Assembly: GCF_029760955.1 (NCBI RefSeq)
Contig: NZ_CP121682.1
Coordinates: forward strand, 682,001 to 746,000
Length of the DNA stretch: 64,000 nt
Source: Streptomyces cathayae
GTDB lineage: Bacteria; Actinomycetota; Actinomycetes; Streptomycetales; Streptomycetaceae
Reading direction: 5' to 3'
The translations under genes and the position numbers were made by a program. A model generated the notes under the pieces. That model did not search any database. It worked only from the letters and a program-made list of their open reading frames with translations, and was not told the origin of the DNA. This document shows, in pieces, positions 36,521-44,982 of this stretch (position 1 is its first letter; each line of letters opens with the position of its first letter).

Positions 36521-36847
36521 TCAGGCGGCGCGGCTCTGGCAGGTGACGCAGTACGGGGTGTGCGGAAGGATCTCGAGACGCTCCGCCGGGACGGGCTTGG
36601 AACAGCCCAGGCAGGTGCCGTAGCTTCCGTCCTCGACGCGGAGGAACGCCGCTTCGATCTCCTTGAGGGCGCGCTTGATGCCGTCCTTCTGGTTGGACAT
36701 CAGGTGGTCGTCGGAACTCCCTCCTGTTTCGTCCAGGGCCTTGAGCTGGGCCAACCGCGTGGTGCGCGCGTGTTCGAGGCGCTGACGGATCTCGTCGGCG
36801 GCGGTGTGGGCGGAACGCGGTTCGGTACGCGGCAGGTCGATCGACAC
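36521..36847 (-). CDS. TraR/DksA-type zinc-finger protein (2)
   Basis: 108 residues from the GTG at 36847, with GGAG upstream. The zinc motif CLGCSKPVPAERLEILPH and YCVTC is complete. The N-terminal helix (EIRQRLEHARTTRLAQLKAL) gives the coiled coil; the tip lacks DxxDxA. It is a paralogue of the next gene (about half the residues in the zinc region are shared). It is divergent from the histidine kinase, with a large inverted repeat in the 339-base gap between them. Confidence 0.8.
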   Translation of the reverse strand: MSIDLPRTEPRSAHTAADEIRQRLEHARTTRLAQLKALDETGGSSDDHLMSNQKDGIKRALKEIEAAFLRVEDGSYGTCLGCSKPVPAERLEILPHTPYCVTCQSRAA

Positions 36848-36924
36848 GGAGCGTCTCCTCTACTGACAGACGGGTGATCTCCCACCATCTCCCCTTCCGT
36901 ACCCGGCGCCCATCGGGCGCGGGA

Positions 36925-36988
36925 CCCATTTCCGTCCGTCCGGGGCCCCAGCCCGCTCGGCGTGGGTCCCCGGACGGACGGAAATGGG
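36925..36988. promoter_or_regulatory. Large inverted repeat in the divergent dksA-like/kinase region
   Basis: Arms at 36925-36945 and 36968-36988 are a perfect 21-bp inverted repeat (starts CCCATTTCCG, ends CGGAAATGGG), extended by a further CCCA/TGGG after one mismatch, with a 12-base loop. It lies upstream of both genes, so it is not an ordinary terminator. A TACACT -10 for the kinase is 34 bases to its right (37023-37028). Confidence 0.6.
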
Positions 36989-37022
36989 GTGCGGAGCCCA
37001 TCAACGGAAGGGGGCCGGCTTG

Positions 37023-37028
37023 TACACT
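37023..37028 (+). promoter_or_regulatory. Candidate -10 element for the sensor kinase operon
   Basis: TACACT in a locally T-rich patch, about 160 bases before the GTG at 37187. No clear -35 is seen. The 21-bp inverted repeat ends 34 bases upstream, a usual activator position. Confidence 0.35.
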
Positions 37029-37186
37029 CTGTCCGCTGTTTCGACGTTCTCCGTTCTCCGTTTCCCGCTTCCGCTCTCCGTGGGACGACGTGGGACAAGG
37101 GGCACGCCTTCGGGGGCCGCCGCCGCACCGGTCGCTGTGGTGCCCGACAGTAGAGGCAGACGAGAAAGAGGAAGGCGTGACCCCCC

Positions 37187-38140
37187 GTGTCCCTGTACTG
37201 GCGGATCTTCGGGCTCAACGCGGTGGTGCTGGGCGCGGCGACCGCGCTGTTGCTGTGGGCTCCGGTGACCGTGTCCGTTCCGGTGCTGCTGACCGAGGCC
37301 GTGATCCTGGTGGGCGGCCTGGCCGTGATGCTCGTCGCGAACGCGGCCCTGCTGCGGGTCGGGCTCGCCCCGCTGGACCGGGTGACCCGGCTGATGACCA
37401 CCGTCGACCTGCTGCGGCCCGGCCAGCGGCTTCCGGTGCGTGGCGGTGACGAGGTCTCCGAGTTGGTCAGCGCCTTCAACGACATGCTGGAGCGGCTGGA
37501 GAAGGAGCGCGCCGCGAGCAGCGCCCGCGCCCTGCTCGCACAGGAGGCCGAGCGGCGCCGGATCGCCGTCGAGCTGCACGACGAGGTCGGGCAGAGCATG
37601 ACCGCGATCCTGCTGGCCCTGAAGCAGGCCGCCGACGAGGCGCCCGACCCGCTGCGCGGCGAGCTGCGCCAGGTGCAGGAGATCACCCGGGAGAGCCTGG
37701 ACGAGGTCCGCCGGCTGGTGCGCCGACTGCGGCCGGGGGTGCTGGACGACCTCGGCCTGGTCAGCGCGGTCACCTCTCTCGCCACCGAGTTCGCCACCCA
37801 CACCGGGCTGCGGGTGAAGCGCAGCTTCGAGCCCGATCTGCCCACCCTCGACAACGGCACCGAGCTCGTGATCTACCGTGTGGCACAGGAGAGTCTGACC
37901 AACGCCGCCCGGCATGCCGAGGCACGGAACGCCAAAGTGAGCCTGTACCGGGAGGACGACCACGTGGTCCTCGAGGTGAGCGACGACGGCCGTGGCATCG
38001 GCGCCGCCCATGAGGGCGCCGGAATTCGCGGTATGCGTGAACGGGCCCTGCTCATCGGGGCCACACTGGACATCACTCCCGTCACCCGGACCGGTACCCG
38101 GATCCGGCTGGCCGTGCCCGCCGTCAGGAAGCAGTCATGA
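37187..38140 (+). CDS. NarL-type two-component sensor histidine kinase
   Basis: 317 residues from the GTG at 37187. Two membrane helices lie near the N-terminus (residues about 8-25 and 30-50), with no sensor loop to speak of; then comes a HAMP region (LLRPGQRLPVRGGDEVSELV). The HisKA_3 box is ELHDEVGQSM with the phospho-His, the N-box is ESLTNAARHAEA and the G-box is DDGRGIG. It autophosphorylates and passes phosphate to the response regulator, whose ATG overlaps its stop by four bases (ATGA). It probably senses a membrane or redox signal. Confidence 0.9.
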   Translation: MSLYWRIFGLNAVVLGAATALLLWAPVTVSVPVLLTEAVILVGGLAVMLVANAALLRVGLAPLDRVTRLMTTVDLLRPGQRLPVRGGDEVSELVSAFNDMLERLEKERAASSARALLAQEAERRRIAVELHDEVGQSMTAILLALKQAADEAPDPLRGELRQVQEITRESLDEVRRLVRRLRPGVLDDLGLVSAVTSLATEFATHTGLRVKRSFEPDLPTLDNGTELVIYRVAQESLTNAARHAEARNAKVSLYREDDHVVLEVSDDGRGIGAAHEGAGIRGMRERALLIGATLDITPVTRTGTRIRLAVPAVRKQS

Positions 38141-38805
38141 CCCACCAGGCCCCACCGACCACGATCCGGATCCTGCTCGCCGACGACCACGCCCTGGTGC
38201 GCCGCGGCGTCCGGCTGATCCTCGACCGGGAGCCGGACCTGGAGGTCGTCGCCGAGGCCGGTGACGGCGCGGAGGCGATCTCGATGGCCCGCGCCCAGGA
38301 GGTCGACCTGGCCGTCCTGGACATCGCCATGCCCAGGATGACCGGTCTGCAGGCCGCCCGCGAACTGTCCGCGCTCAAGCCGGGATTGCGTATCCTCATG
38401 CTGACGATGCACGACAACGAGCAGTATCTGTTCCAGGCGCTCAAGGCCGGGGCCAGCGGATACGTCCTGAAATCGGTCGCCGACCGCGACCTGGTCGCCG
38501 CCTGCCGGGCCGCGATGCGGGACGAGCCGTTCCTCTACCCCGGGGCGGTCACCGCCCTGATCCGCAACTATCTCGACCGGGTCCAGCACGGCGAGGAGGC
38601 CTCCGAGCAGGTGCTGACGCCACGCGAGGAGGAAGTGCTGAAGCTCGTGGCCGAGGGGCACTCCTCGAAGGAGATCGCCGAGCTGCTCTTCATCAGCGTC
38701 AAGACGGTGCAGCGGCACCGCGAGAACATGCTGAGCAAGCTGGGTCTGCGGGACCGTCTGGATCTGACCCGGTACGCGATCCGTGCGGGGCTCGTCGAGC
38801 CTTGA
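38137..38805 (+). CDS. NarL/LuxR-type response regulator
   Basis: 222 residues. The receiver domain has ADDHALVRRG, the phosphorylated Asp in VDLAVLDIAMPRMTG and a Lys in ASGYVLKSVADR. The LuxR-type HTH is EEEVLKLVAEGHSSKEIAEL, then VKTVQRHRENMLSKL. It is partnered with the kinase by overlap. Its targets are not known; the divergent DksA-like/Rv1733c-like genes and the large inverted repeat are candidates. Its family includes DosR, NarL and DevR. Confidence 0.92.
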   Translation: MTHQAPPTTIRILLADDHALVRRGVRLILDREPDLEVVAEAGDGAEAISMARAQEVDLAVLDIAMPRMTGLQAARELSALKPGLRILMLTMHDNEQYLFQALKAGASGYVLKSVADRDLVAACRAAMRDEPFLYPGAVTALIRNYLDRVQHGEEASEQVLTPREEEVLKLVAEGHSSKEIAELLFISVKTVQRHRENMLSKLGLRDRLDLTRYAIRAGLVEP

Positions 38806-39287
38806 GCCATGTCCTGCCGGGACCTGCCGCCCGCCTTCCCCTGCGCGTCGCCGCGGTCCTCACCGCGCTGGCCTCCGTACTGCTGACCTTCGGGTTCGGC
38901 ATCCCGGACGGCCCGTGGCCCGCTCTCGAGGCGCCGTCGTACTCCGCCGGCGCCCCTGCGGCTCTCGGCCCCTTCGTCCTGGATCCGGCGGCGCCCGACG
39001 GGCCGGACCGGTCCGCGCCGGATCCCGGCACGGCTCCCGGGACCCACTCGTCCGGCGTGGGCCCGCACACCCAAGACTGCACCGCCCGTACCGCGCCCTT
39101 CCGGCCGCAGCGCGACGCCGGGGAGCGTACGGTGCCGGCCGGTCGTCTGCTGTTCACCCCCGAGCACACCCCCCGTGTGCCACCCCGGCCGGCCCGGCCC
39201 GCCCCGGCGGCCGGGCACGCGCCGCCCGCCGCCGCGCACATGCCTGCGGACCTCGGCCGGGCACCTCCCGTATCGTCCAGCGCCTGA
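38802..39287 (+). CDS. Hypothetical secreted or membrane-anchored Pro/Ala-rich protein
   Basis: 161 residues from a TTG at 38802 that overlaps the response regulator stop (TTGA). A hydrophobic helix is near the N-terminus (LRVAAVLTALASVLLTFGFG) and the remainder is Pro/Ala-rich, with one cysteine. No family is recognised. Base use is typical of neighbours. The uncommon TTG start and the lack of a better alternative make the start, and perhaps the gene, uncertain. It may be co-translated with the two-component genes. Confidence 0.45.
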   Translation: MSHVLPGPAARLPLRVAAVLTALASVLLTFGFGIPDGPWPALEAPSYSAGAPAALGPFVLDPAAPDGPDRSAPDPGTAPGTHSSGVGPHTQDCTARTAPFRPQRDAGERTVPAGRLLFTPEHTPRVPPRPARPAPAAGHAPPAAAHMPADLGRAPPVSSSA

Positions 39288-39351
39288 GAGTCCTGTCACC
39301 CCCCTCTCCGCCGTGCCGTAGTCGGCCACGGCGTGCCTGCTGGAGTCATCC

Positions 39352-41679
39352 GTGAAAAATCCCGCCCGCTTCCGGGCGTTGTTCGCACTCATCGTGATCG
39401 CCCTGTCCGTGTACATCGCCGCCACGGTCCCCGTCCGTCTGGGCCTCGACCTGCGCGGCGGCACCCAGATCGTGCTGGAGACCCGCTCCACCGAGACCAT
39501 CAAGGCCGACGGCGAGGCGACCGAGCGGACCCTCGAGGTCCTGCGCGGCCGTATCGACGCGCTCGGTGTCGCCGAGCCCACCATCGTCCGCTCCGGTGAC
39601 AACCGGATCATCGTCGAGCTGCCCGGTGTGCAGGACCCGCGGAAGGCCGCGGACGTACTGGGCCGTACCGCGCAGCTCTCCGTCCACTCGGTGCTCGGCC
39701 CCGGCGCCGAGTCCGACAAGTCCCTGCCGAAGGGGGAGCGCGTCCTGGCCGACGAGTCCGGTGAGCGGCTCCACCTGGCCGCCGCCGGGCTCTCCGGTCA
39801 GGACGTGAAGGACGCCGAGGCCACCTTCGACCAGCAGAGCGGTGCCGGCTGGCTCGTCACCGTGGACTTCGCGGACGACAAGGGCTGGGCCAAGCTGACC
39901 GGCGAGGCGGCCTGCAACCCCGACGGTGACCCCAAGCGCCGGGTCGCGATCGTGCTGGACAACAAGATCATCTCGTCGCCGCAGGTCCACCTGTCCGTGG
40001 CCTGCGGGGCCGGCATCACCGGCGGGTCCACCCAGATCACCGGTTCCTTCTCCGGTGAGGAGGCCAAGGAACTCGCCCTGCTCATCAGCGGCGGTGCCCT
40101 TCCGGTGCCGGTCGAGACGGTCGAGCAGCGGACCGTGGGCCCGACGCTGGGCGCCGAGGCCATCGAGTCGAGCGCCTGGGCCGCCGCCCTGGGCACCGCC
40201 CTCACCGCGATCTTCATCATCGTCGTCTACCGGCTGATGGGTTTCCTGGCCATCGTGGCCCTGGCCTGCTACGGCGTGATCTCCTACGCCGCCCTCGCGG
40301 GCCTCGGCGCGACCCTGACCCTGCCGGGTCTGGCCGGTTTCGTCCTGGCGATCGGTATGGCCGTCGACGCCAACGTGCTGGTCTTCGAACGAGCACGCGA
40401 GGAGTACGGCAAACGCAACCGGCCCAGCAGCCGCTCGGCCCTGACCGCCGGCTTCAAGGGCGCCTTCAGCGCGATCGCCGACTCCAACATCACCACGCTC
40501 ATCGCGGCGGGACTGCTGTTCCTGCTCGCCTCCGGCCCGGTGAAGGGCTTCGGCGTCACCCTGGCCATCGGTGTCCTCGCCTCCATGATCAGCTCACTGG
40601 TGATCACGCGGGTGCTGGCCGAGTTCGCGGTGGAGCGCCGCTGGGTGCACCGTCGTCCCAAGTTCACCGGTCTGGCCTCCATCGGCCGGGTCCGCGAGTA
40701 CCTCACCCGCCGGAACCCGCAGCTGATGCGCCGCCCGCGCCGCTGGCTGCTGGTGTCCCTCATCGTGCTGATCGTCACCGGCTCCGGCATCGTGGTGCGC
40801 GGGCTGAACTTCGGTGTCGAGTTCACCGGCGGCCGGCTGATCGAGTACTCGACCACCAAGACCGTCGATCCGGACCAGGCCCGCACGGCCCTGGCCGACG
40901 CCGGCTTCCCGCAGGCCGTCGTGCAGTCCTCCGGGGACAACGGGCTGACGGTGCGCACCGACGAGCTGAGCAACGCCGAGGCGGTCAAGGTCGCCGAGAC
41001 CATCGACAAGGTCGGCAACGGGGCGGAGAAGGTCCGCGACGAGCTGATCGGCCCGAGCCTCGGCGACGAACTGCGCCGCAACGCGCTGATCGCGCTCGGC
41101 CTGGCCCTCGGCGCCCAGCTCCTGTACCTCGCCTTCCGGTTCCGCTGGATGTTCGGTACGGCGGCGGTCAGCACCCTGGCCCACGACGTGGTGATCCTCA
41201 CCGGCATCTTCGCGTGGCTGGGCAAGCCGATCGACGGGGTCTTCCTGGCCGCGCTGCTCACCGTGGTCGGTTACTCGGTGAACGACTCCGTCGTGGTCTT
41301 CGACCGCGTCCGGGAACTGTGGCAGAAGAATCCCAAGACGCCTCTGGCCGAGTCCACCAACCTGGCGGTCCTGCAGACGGTGCCCCGTACGGTGAACACC
41401 GGTATCGGTGTGATCTTCATCCTGGCCTCGTTGGCTCTGCTGGGCGGCGACTCGCTCACCGACTTCGCGCTCGCCCTGCTGATCGGCATGTTGGTGGGCA
41501 CGTACTCGTCGGTCCTGACCGCCTCCCCGCTCGCCATCGAGCTCGACGCGTACGCGAGCCACGGCAGCGGCGGCGGCCGTGGTCGCGGGCGCTCCCGTGC
41601 CCGGAGCGGTTCCGGGCGTGGGAAGTCCAACGCCCGGGAGAGCTCGGACCTGGCGAAGGCCACCAGCCAGGGAACCTGA
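39352..41679 (+). CDS. secDF: SecDF protein-export membrane protein (fused SecD and SecF)
   Basis: 775 residues from the GTG at 39352. SecD half: VRLGLDLRGGTQIVLE (D1) and GMAVDANVLVFERAREE (D4). SecF half: FGVEFTGGRLIEY (F1) and YSVNDSVVVFDRVRE (F4), giving 12 helices. The large extracytoplasmic domain lies at about 40-250. SecDF uses the proton gradient to pull proteins out of the Sec channel. A basic glycine-rich tail (RGRGRSRARSGSGRG) ends the protein. Streptomyces usually also has separate secD and secF; this fused copy is an extra. Two strong hairpins follow. Confidence 0.92.
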   Translation: MKNPARFRALFALIVIALSVYIAATVPVRLGLDLRGGTQIVLETRSTETIKADGEATERTLEVLRGRIDALGVAEPTIVRSGDNRIIVELPGVQDPRKAADVLGRTAQLSVHSVLGPGAESDKSLPKGERVLADESGERLHLAAAGLSGQDVKDAEATFDQQSGAGWLVTVDFADDKGWAKLTGEAACNPDGDPKRRVAIVLDNKIISSPQVHLSVACGAGITGGSTQITGSFSGEEAKELALLISGGALPVPVETVEQRTVGPTLGAEAIESSAWAAALGTALTAIFIIVVYRLMGFLAIVALACYGVISYAALAGLGATLTLPGLAGFVLAIGMAVDANVLVFERAREEYGKRNRPSSRSALTAGFKGAFSAIADSNITTLIAAGLLFLLASGPVKGFGVTLAIGVLASMISSLVITRVLAEFAVERRWVHRRPKFTGLASIGRVREYLTRRNPQLMRRPRRWLLVSLIVLIVTGSGIVVRGLNFGVEFTGGRLIEYSTTKTVDPDQARTALADAGFPQAVVQSSGDNGLTVRTDELSNAEAVKVAETIDKVGNGAEKVRDELIGPSLGDELRRNALIALGLALGAQLLYLAFRFRWMFGTAAVSTLAHDVVILTGIFAWLGKPIDGVFLAALLTVVGYSVNDSVVVFDRVRELWQKNPKTPLAESTNLAVLQTVPRTVNTGIGVIFILASLALLGGDSLTDFALALLIGMLVGTYSSVLTASPLAIELDAYASHGSGGGRGRGRSRARSGSGRGKSNARESSDLAKATSQGT

Positions 41680-41684
41680 CGCCG

Positions 41685-41708
41685 GGCGGCTCCCCGCGGG
41701 GAGCCGCC
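41685..41708 (+). terminator. Terminator hairpin 1 after secDF
   Basis: Perfect palindrome with GGCGGCTCCCC / GGGGAGCCGCC arms starting six bases after the secDF stop codon. Confidence 0.65.
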
Positions 41709-41720
41709 GTGCGCACGTGG

Positions 41721-41760
41721 GCGCCGCCGCCGACCCCGGGACCGGGGTCGGCGGCGGCGC
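41721..41760. terminator. Terminator hairpin 2, between secDF and the ABC exporter
   Basis: Perfect 19-bp arms (GCGCCGCCGCCGACCCCGG at 41721-41739) around a two-base loop. It ends before the convergent ABC exporter stop at 41783 and probably ends both transcripts. Confidence 0.75.
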
Positions 41761-41782
41761 TGTGTGACGGGCCGGGCGGGGC

Positions 41783-43708
41783 CTACACCGCCGCCGGTGC
41801 GCCGCGGTCGCGCTCCCCCCGGTCCCGGTCGCGACCGGAGTTCGCCGGCCGGGGAGCGAACCGCGCGTGGTGCAGTGCGGCGTAGCGGCCGCCGGCCTCC
41901 AGCAGTTCCTCGTGCGTGCCCCGTTCCACGATCCGGCCGGCCTCGACGACCAGGATCAGGTCCGCGGTCCGGACGGTGGACAGCCGGTGGGCGATGACGA
42001 GGGCCGTCCTGCCCTCCAGCGCCTCCGCGAGCGCCTCCTGGACGGCCGCCTCGGAGGTGTTGTCCAGGTGGGCGGTGGCCTCGTCCAGGAGGACGACCCG
42101 CTGCCGGGCCAGCAGCAGCCGGGCGATCGTCATGCGCTGGCGTTCCCCGCCGGAGAACCGGTAGCCGCGTTCCCCGACCACCGTGTCCAGACCGTCGGGC
42201 AGGGACCGTACGAGCTCGTCCAGGCGGGCGCGGCGCAGCGCGTCCCAGAGTTCGGGCTCGCCCGCCCCGGGCGCGGCCAGGAGCAGGTTGGCGCGGACCG
42301 TGTCGTGGAAGAGGTGGCCGTCCTGGGTGACCATGCCGAGGGTGTCGCGCAGCGACCGCGCGGTGAGGTCCCGGACGTCGACGCCCCCCACGCGCACCGC
42401 GCCCGAGTCGACGTCGTAGAGGCGCGGCAGCAGCTGTGCCACGGTCGACTTGCCGGCGCCGGAGGAGCCGACGAGGGCCACGGTCTGCCCGGGTTCGACG
42501 CGGAAGGAGATGCCGTGCAGGACCTCGGCGCCCTCGTTCGGGTCCAGGGTGGCGACCTCCTCCAGGGAGGCGAGCGAGACCTTGTCGGCGGCCGGGTAAC
42601 CGAAGCGGACGTCGTCGAACTCGACGGACACCGGCCCCGCGGGGACGTCGCGGGCGTCCGGCTTCTCCTCGATGAGCGGCCGCAGATCCAGCACCTCGAA
42701 GACCCGTTCGAAGCTGACCAGGGCGCTCATCACCTCCACCCGCGCCCCCGCGAGCGAGGTCAGCGGCGCGTACAGGCGGGTGAGCAGCAGCGCCAGCGAC
42801 ACGACCGCACCGGGCTCCAGGGCGCCGCGCAGCGCGAGGTGGCCGCCCACTCCGTAGACGAGGGCCAGGGCGAGGGCGGAGACCAGGGTCAGCGCGGTGA
42901 TGAACACGGTCTGGGCGGTGGCCGTCCGGACGCCGATGTCCCGCACCCGGCGGGCGCGCTCCGCGAACTCCTCCGACTCCTCCTCGGGCCGGCCGAAGAG
43001 CTTGACCAGGGTGGCTCCGGGCGCGGAGAAGCGCTCGGTCATCCGGGTGCCCATGGCCGCGTTCAGGGCGGCGGCCTCGCGCTGCATGCGGGCCATGCGG
43101 CGGCCCATGCGCCGGGCGGGGATCACGAACACCGGCAGCAGGACCAGCGCGAGCAGGGTGATCCGCCAGGACAGGGTGAGCATCACGGCCAGGGCGAGCA
43201 CCAGCGTCACCACGTTGCCGACCACGGTGGACAGGGTGTTGCTGAAGGCCCGCTGGGCGCCGATCACGTCGTTGTTGAGCCGGGAGACGAGCGCGCCCGT
43301 ACGCGTGCGGGTGAAGAACGCGACCGGCATCCGCTGCACATGGTCGAACACGGCGGTCCGCAGATCGAGGATGAGTTCCTCCCCGAGGGAGGCCGACAGC
43401 CTGCGGCCGAGAATGCCGAGCGCCGCCTCCGTCACCGCGATCAGCGCGATGAGCAGGGCCAGCCGGACGACCGTGGCCGAGTCGCCGCCGGTCACGACGG
43501 TGTCGACGACGCGCCCGGCCAGCACGGGGGTGGCGACGGCGAGCAGCGCGGTCGCCGATCCGAGCAGGACGAAGAGGGCCAGACGGCGGCGGTGCGGGCG
43601 GGCGAACCCGCCGATCCGGCGCAGCGTGTCCCGCGCGAGGGGACGGCGCTCCTCCTCGGCGGTCATGACGCTGCGCAACTGGGTCCAGGCCGTGGTCTCC
43701 ATGCTCAT
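41783..43708 (-). CDS. ABC exporter, fused transmembrane and ATPase half-transporter
   Basis: 641 residues from the ATG at 43708. Six helices span about 45-330. The nucleotide-binding domain has VALVGSSGAGKSTVAQLLPR (Walker A), FSGGERQRMTIARLLLA (signature) and VVLLDEATAHLD (Walker B), followed by AHRLSTV. It is a typical homodimeric lipid/drug exporter. The start is supported by a -10 element seven bases upstream, so the mRNA appears leaderless. A MerR-type promoter with a 19-bp spacer precedes it. Confidence 0.9.
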   Translation of the reverse strand: MSMETTAWTQLRSVMTAEEERRPLARDTLRRIGGFARPHRRRLALFVLLGSATALLAVATPVLAGRVVDTVVTGGDSATVVRLALLIALIAVTEAALGILGRRLSASLGEELILDLRTAVFDHVQRMPVAFFTRTRTGALVSRLNNDVIGAQRAFSNTLSTVVGNVVTLVLALAVMLTLSWRITLLALVLLPVFVIPARRMGRRMARMQREAAALNAAMGTRMTERFSAPGATLVKLFGRPEEESEEFAERARRVRDIGVRTATAQTVFITALTLVSALALALVYGVGGHLALRGALEPGAVVSLALLLTRLYAPLTSLAGARVEVMSALVSFERVFEVLDLRPLIEEKPDARDVPAGPVSVEFDDVRFGYPAADKVSLASLEEVATLDPNEGAEVLHGISFRVEPGQTVALVGSSGAGKSTVAQLLPRLYDVDSGAVRVGGVDVRDLTARSLRDTLGMVTQDGHLFHDTVRANLLLAAPGAGEPELWDALRRARLDELVRSLPDGLDTVVGERGYRFSGGERQRMTIARLLLARQRVVLLDEATAHLDNTSEAAVQEALAEALEGRTALVIAHRLSTVRTADLILVVEAGRIVERGTHEELLEAGGRYAALHHARFAPRPANSGRDRDRGERDRGAPAAV

Positions 43709-43715
43709 ACGGGAG

Positions 43716-43746
43716 AACGTAGAACCTCGACCTTCCTTGAGGTCAA
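43716..43746 (-). promoter_or_regulatory. MerR-type promoter and operator of the ABC exporter
   Basis: On the minus strand TTGACC (43746-43741), a 19-base spacer and TACGTT (43721-43716), followed after seven bases by the ATG. The spacer holds ACCTC / GAGGT dyad arms (43724-43743). The overlong spacer and central dyad are the hallmarks of MerR/SoxR-type activation; TCAAGGAAGGTCGAG resembles SoxR sites. No merR gene lies in view. Confidence 0.6.
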
Positions 43747-43835
43747 GGCGCCCCGCCCGAACCGCCCCCACCCGTAAGCCGCCGTCCGGAACACCGCAAC
43801 CCGCCGTTGGCGGGGACCGGAGAGACTCCTCGAAT

Positions 43836-44765
43836 GTGACGCGGACGATCCGCAGGATCCTGTACGTACTGCCGCCGCTGCTCGTGACCGTGGTCGCGGT
43901 GCGGCACCGGGCGGTGCTGGCCGACGGCTTCGCCCATCTGGGCACCGCGCGGTGGCCCTGGCTGCTCGCCGCGGCCTGCACGACCTGTCTGACCTGGGTG
44001 GCCGCCGCGTGCACCCGGCAGGGAGCCGTCCTCGAACGGCTGCCCGGGCGGCGGTTGCCGGCCACCCAGTTCGCCGCGGGGGCGGCCAACCATCTGCTGC
44101 CGACCGGTCTGGGCGCGAGCGCCGTCAATCTGCGGTTCATGACGGTGTGCGGGATGTCGCTCACCCGTTCCTCGGCCGCCCTCGCGCTGTATCTGCTGGC
44201 GGAGTCCGTCGGCCGGGTGGCTCTGCTGGGTGTGCTGCTCGTCGTCTTCCCGGACGCGCTGCGCACCGGATCCCTGCTGCCCGAGGGGGTGTTCGGCCCG
44301 TTGCTGCTCGCGCTCGGCGCGGTGGCGGTCGTCGCGGCGGGCGTGCTCGTCCTCGTACGACGGGTGCGGACGGCCGTGTTCCCGTTCCTGCGTACGGCGC
44401 TGGGCGAGGCCCGGTCGGTGCACACCCGGCCGTCCAGGGCGCTGGCGTTGTGGGGCGGGGCGTTCGCTTTCCCCGCGCTGCAGGCGTCGTCACTGGTGCT
44501 GGTGGGGCTGGCGCTGGGCCTGTCGGTGCCGGTCGCGCACATGGCGGTGGCGTATCTGGCGGCGACCGTCGCGGTCGCGCCGGTGCCCACGCCGGGCGGG
44601 CTCGGCTCGGTGGAGGCGGCACTGGTGGTGGCGCTGGTCGCGGTGGGCGGGGCGGCCGCGGTCGCCACGGCGGTGGTGCTCGCCTTCCGGGTCGTCACGG
44701 TGTGGCTGCCGATGCTGCCGGGAGCGCTGACACTGGGCGCACTGGTGCGGCTGAAGGTCATCTGA
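43836..44765 (+). CDS. Lysylphosphatidylglycerol synthase-like transmembrane protein (UPF0104 type)
   Basis: 309 residues from the GTG at 43836. Seven to eight hydrophobic helices. Features of the family: TQFAAGAANHLLPTGLGASAVNLRFM and, near the C-terminus, PVPTPGGLGSVEAALVVALVAVG. These proteins resemble the membrane domain of LPG synthases and flippases, without the catalytic domain. It may move or anchor a lipid; substrate unknown. The Shine-Dalgarno (GGAGAG) is at 11 bases. It is divergent from the ABC exporter. Confidence 0.75.
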   Translation: MTRTIRRILYVLPPLLVTVVAVRHRAVLADGFAHLGTARWPWLLAAACTTCLTWVAAACTRQGAVLERLPGRRLPATQFAAGAANHLLPTGLGASAVNLRFMTVCGMSLTRSSAALALYLLAESVGRVALLGVLLVVFPDALRTGSLLPEGVFGPLLLALGAVAVVAAGVLVLVRRVRTAVFPFLRTALGEARSVHTRPSRALALWGGAFAFPALQASSLVLVGLALGLSVPVAHMAVAYLAATVAVAPVPTPGGLGSVEAALVVALVAVGGAAAVATAVVLAFRVVTVWLPMLPGALTLGALVRLKVI

Positions 44766-44982
44766 CCTGCGTCCCGACACAGCCCCGCCGACTCCCTCGT
44801 GGTACGAACACCCCTGCCGATACGGCAAGATGAGCGACTGTGCCGACCGCGGGCCGGGCCGATCCGGCACGCCGCACCTCCCGGTCCGCACCCTCCCGGG
44901 CATCCCCGAATTCGAGCAGGTGACGAGACGTGACACGACATCACATACGGTCGACGGCCAGGATGTCCGCCGGAGGTGAGCG

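Noticed and set aside
36098..36847. True DksA function for the two zinc-knuckle proteins
   Set aside because: The C4 knuckle is intact, but the DxxDxA tip motif needed for RNA polymerase secondary-channel action is absent.
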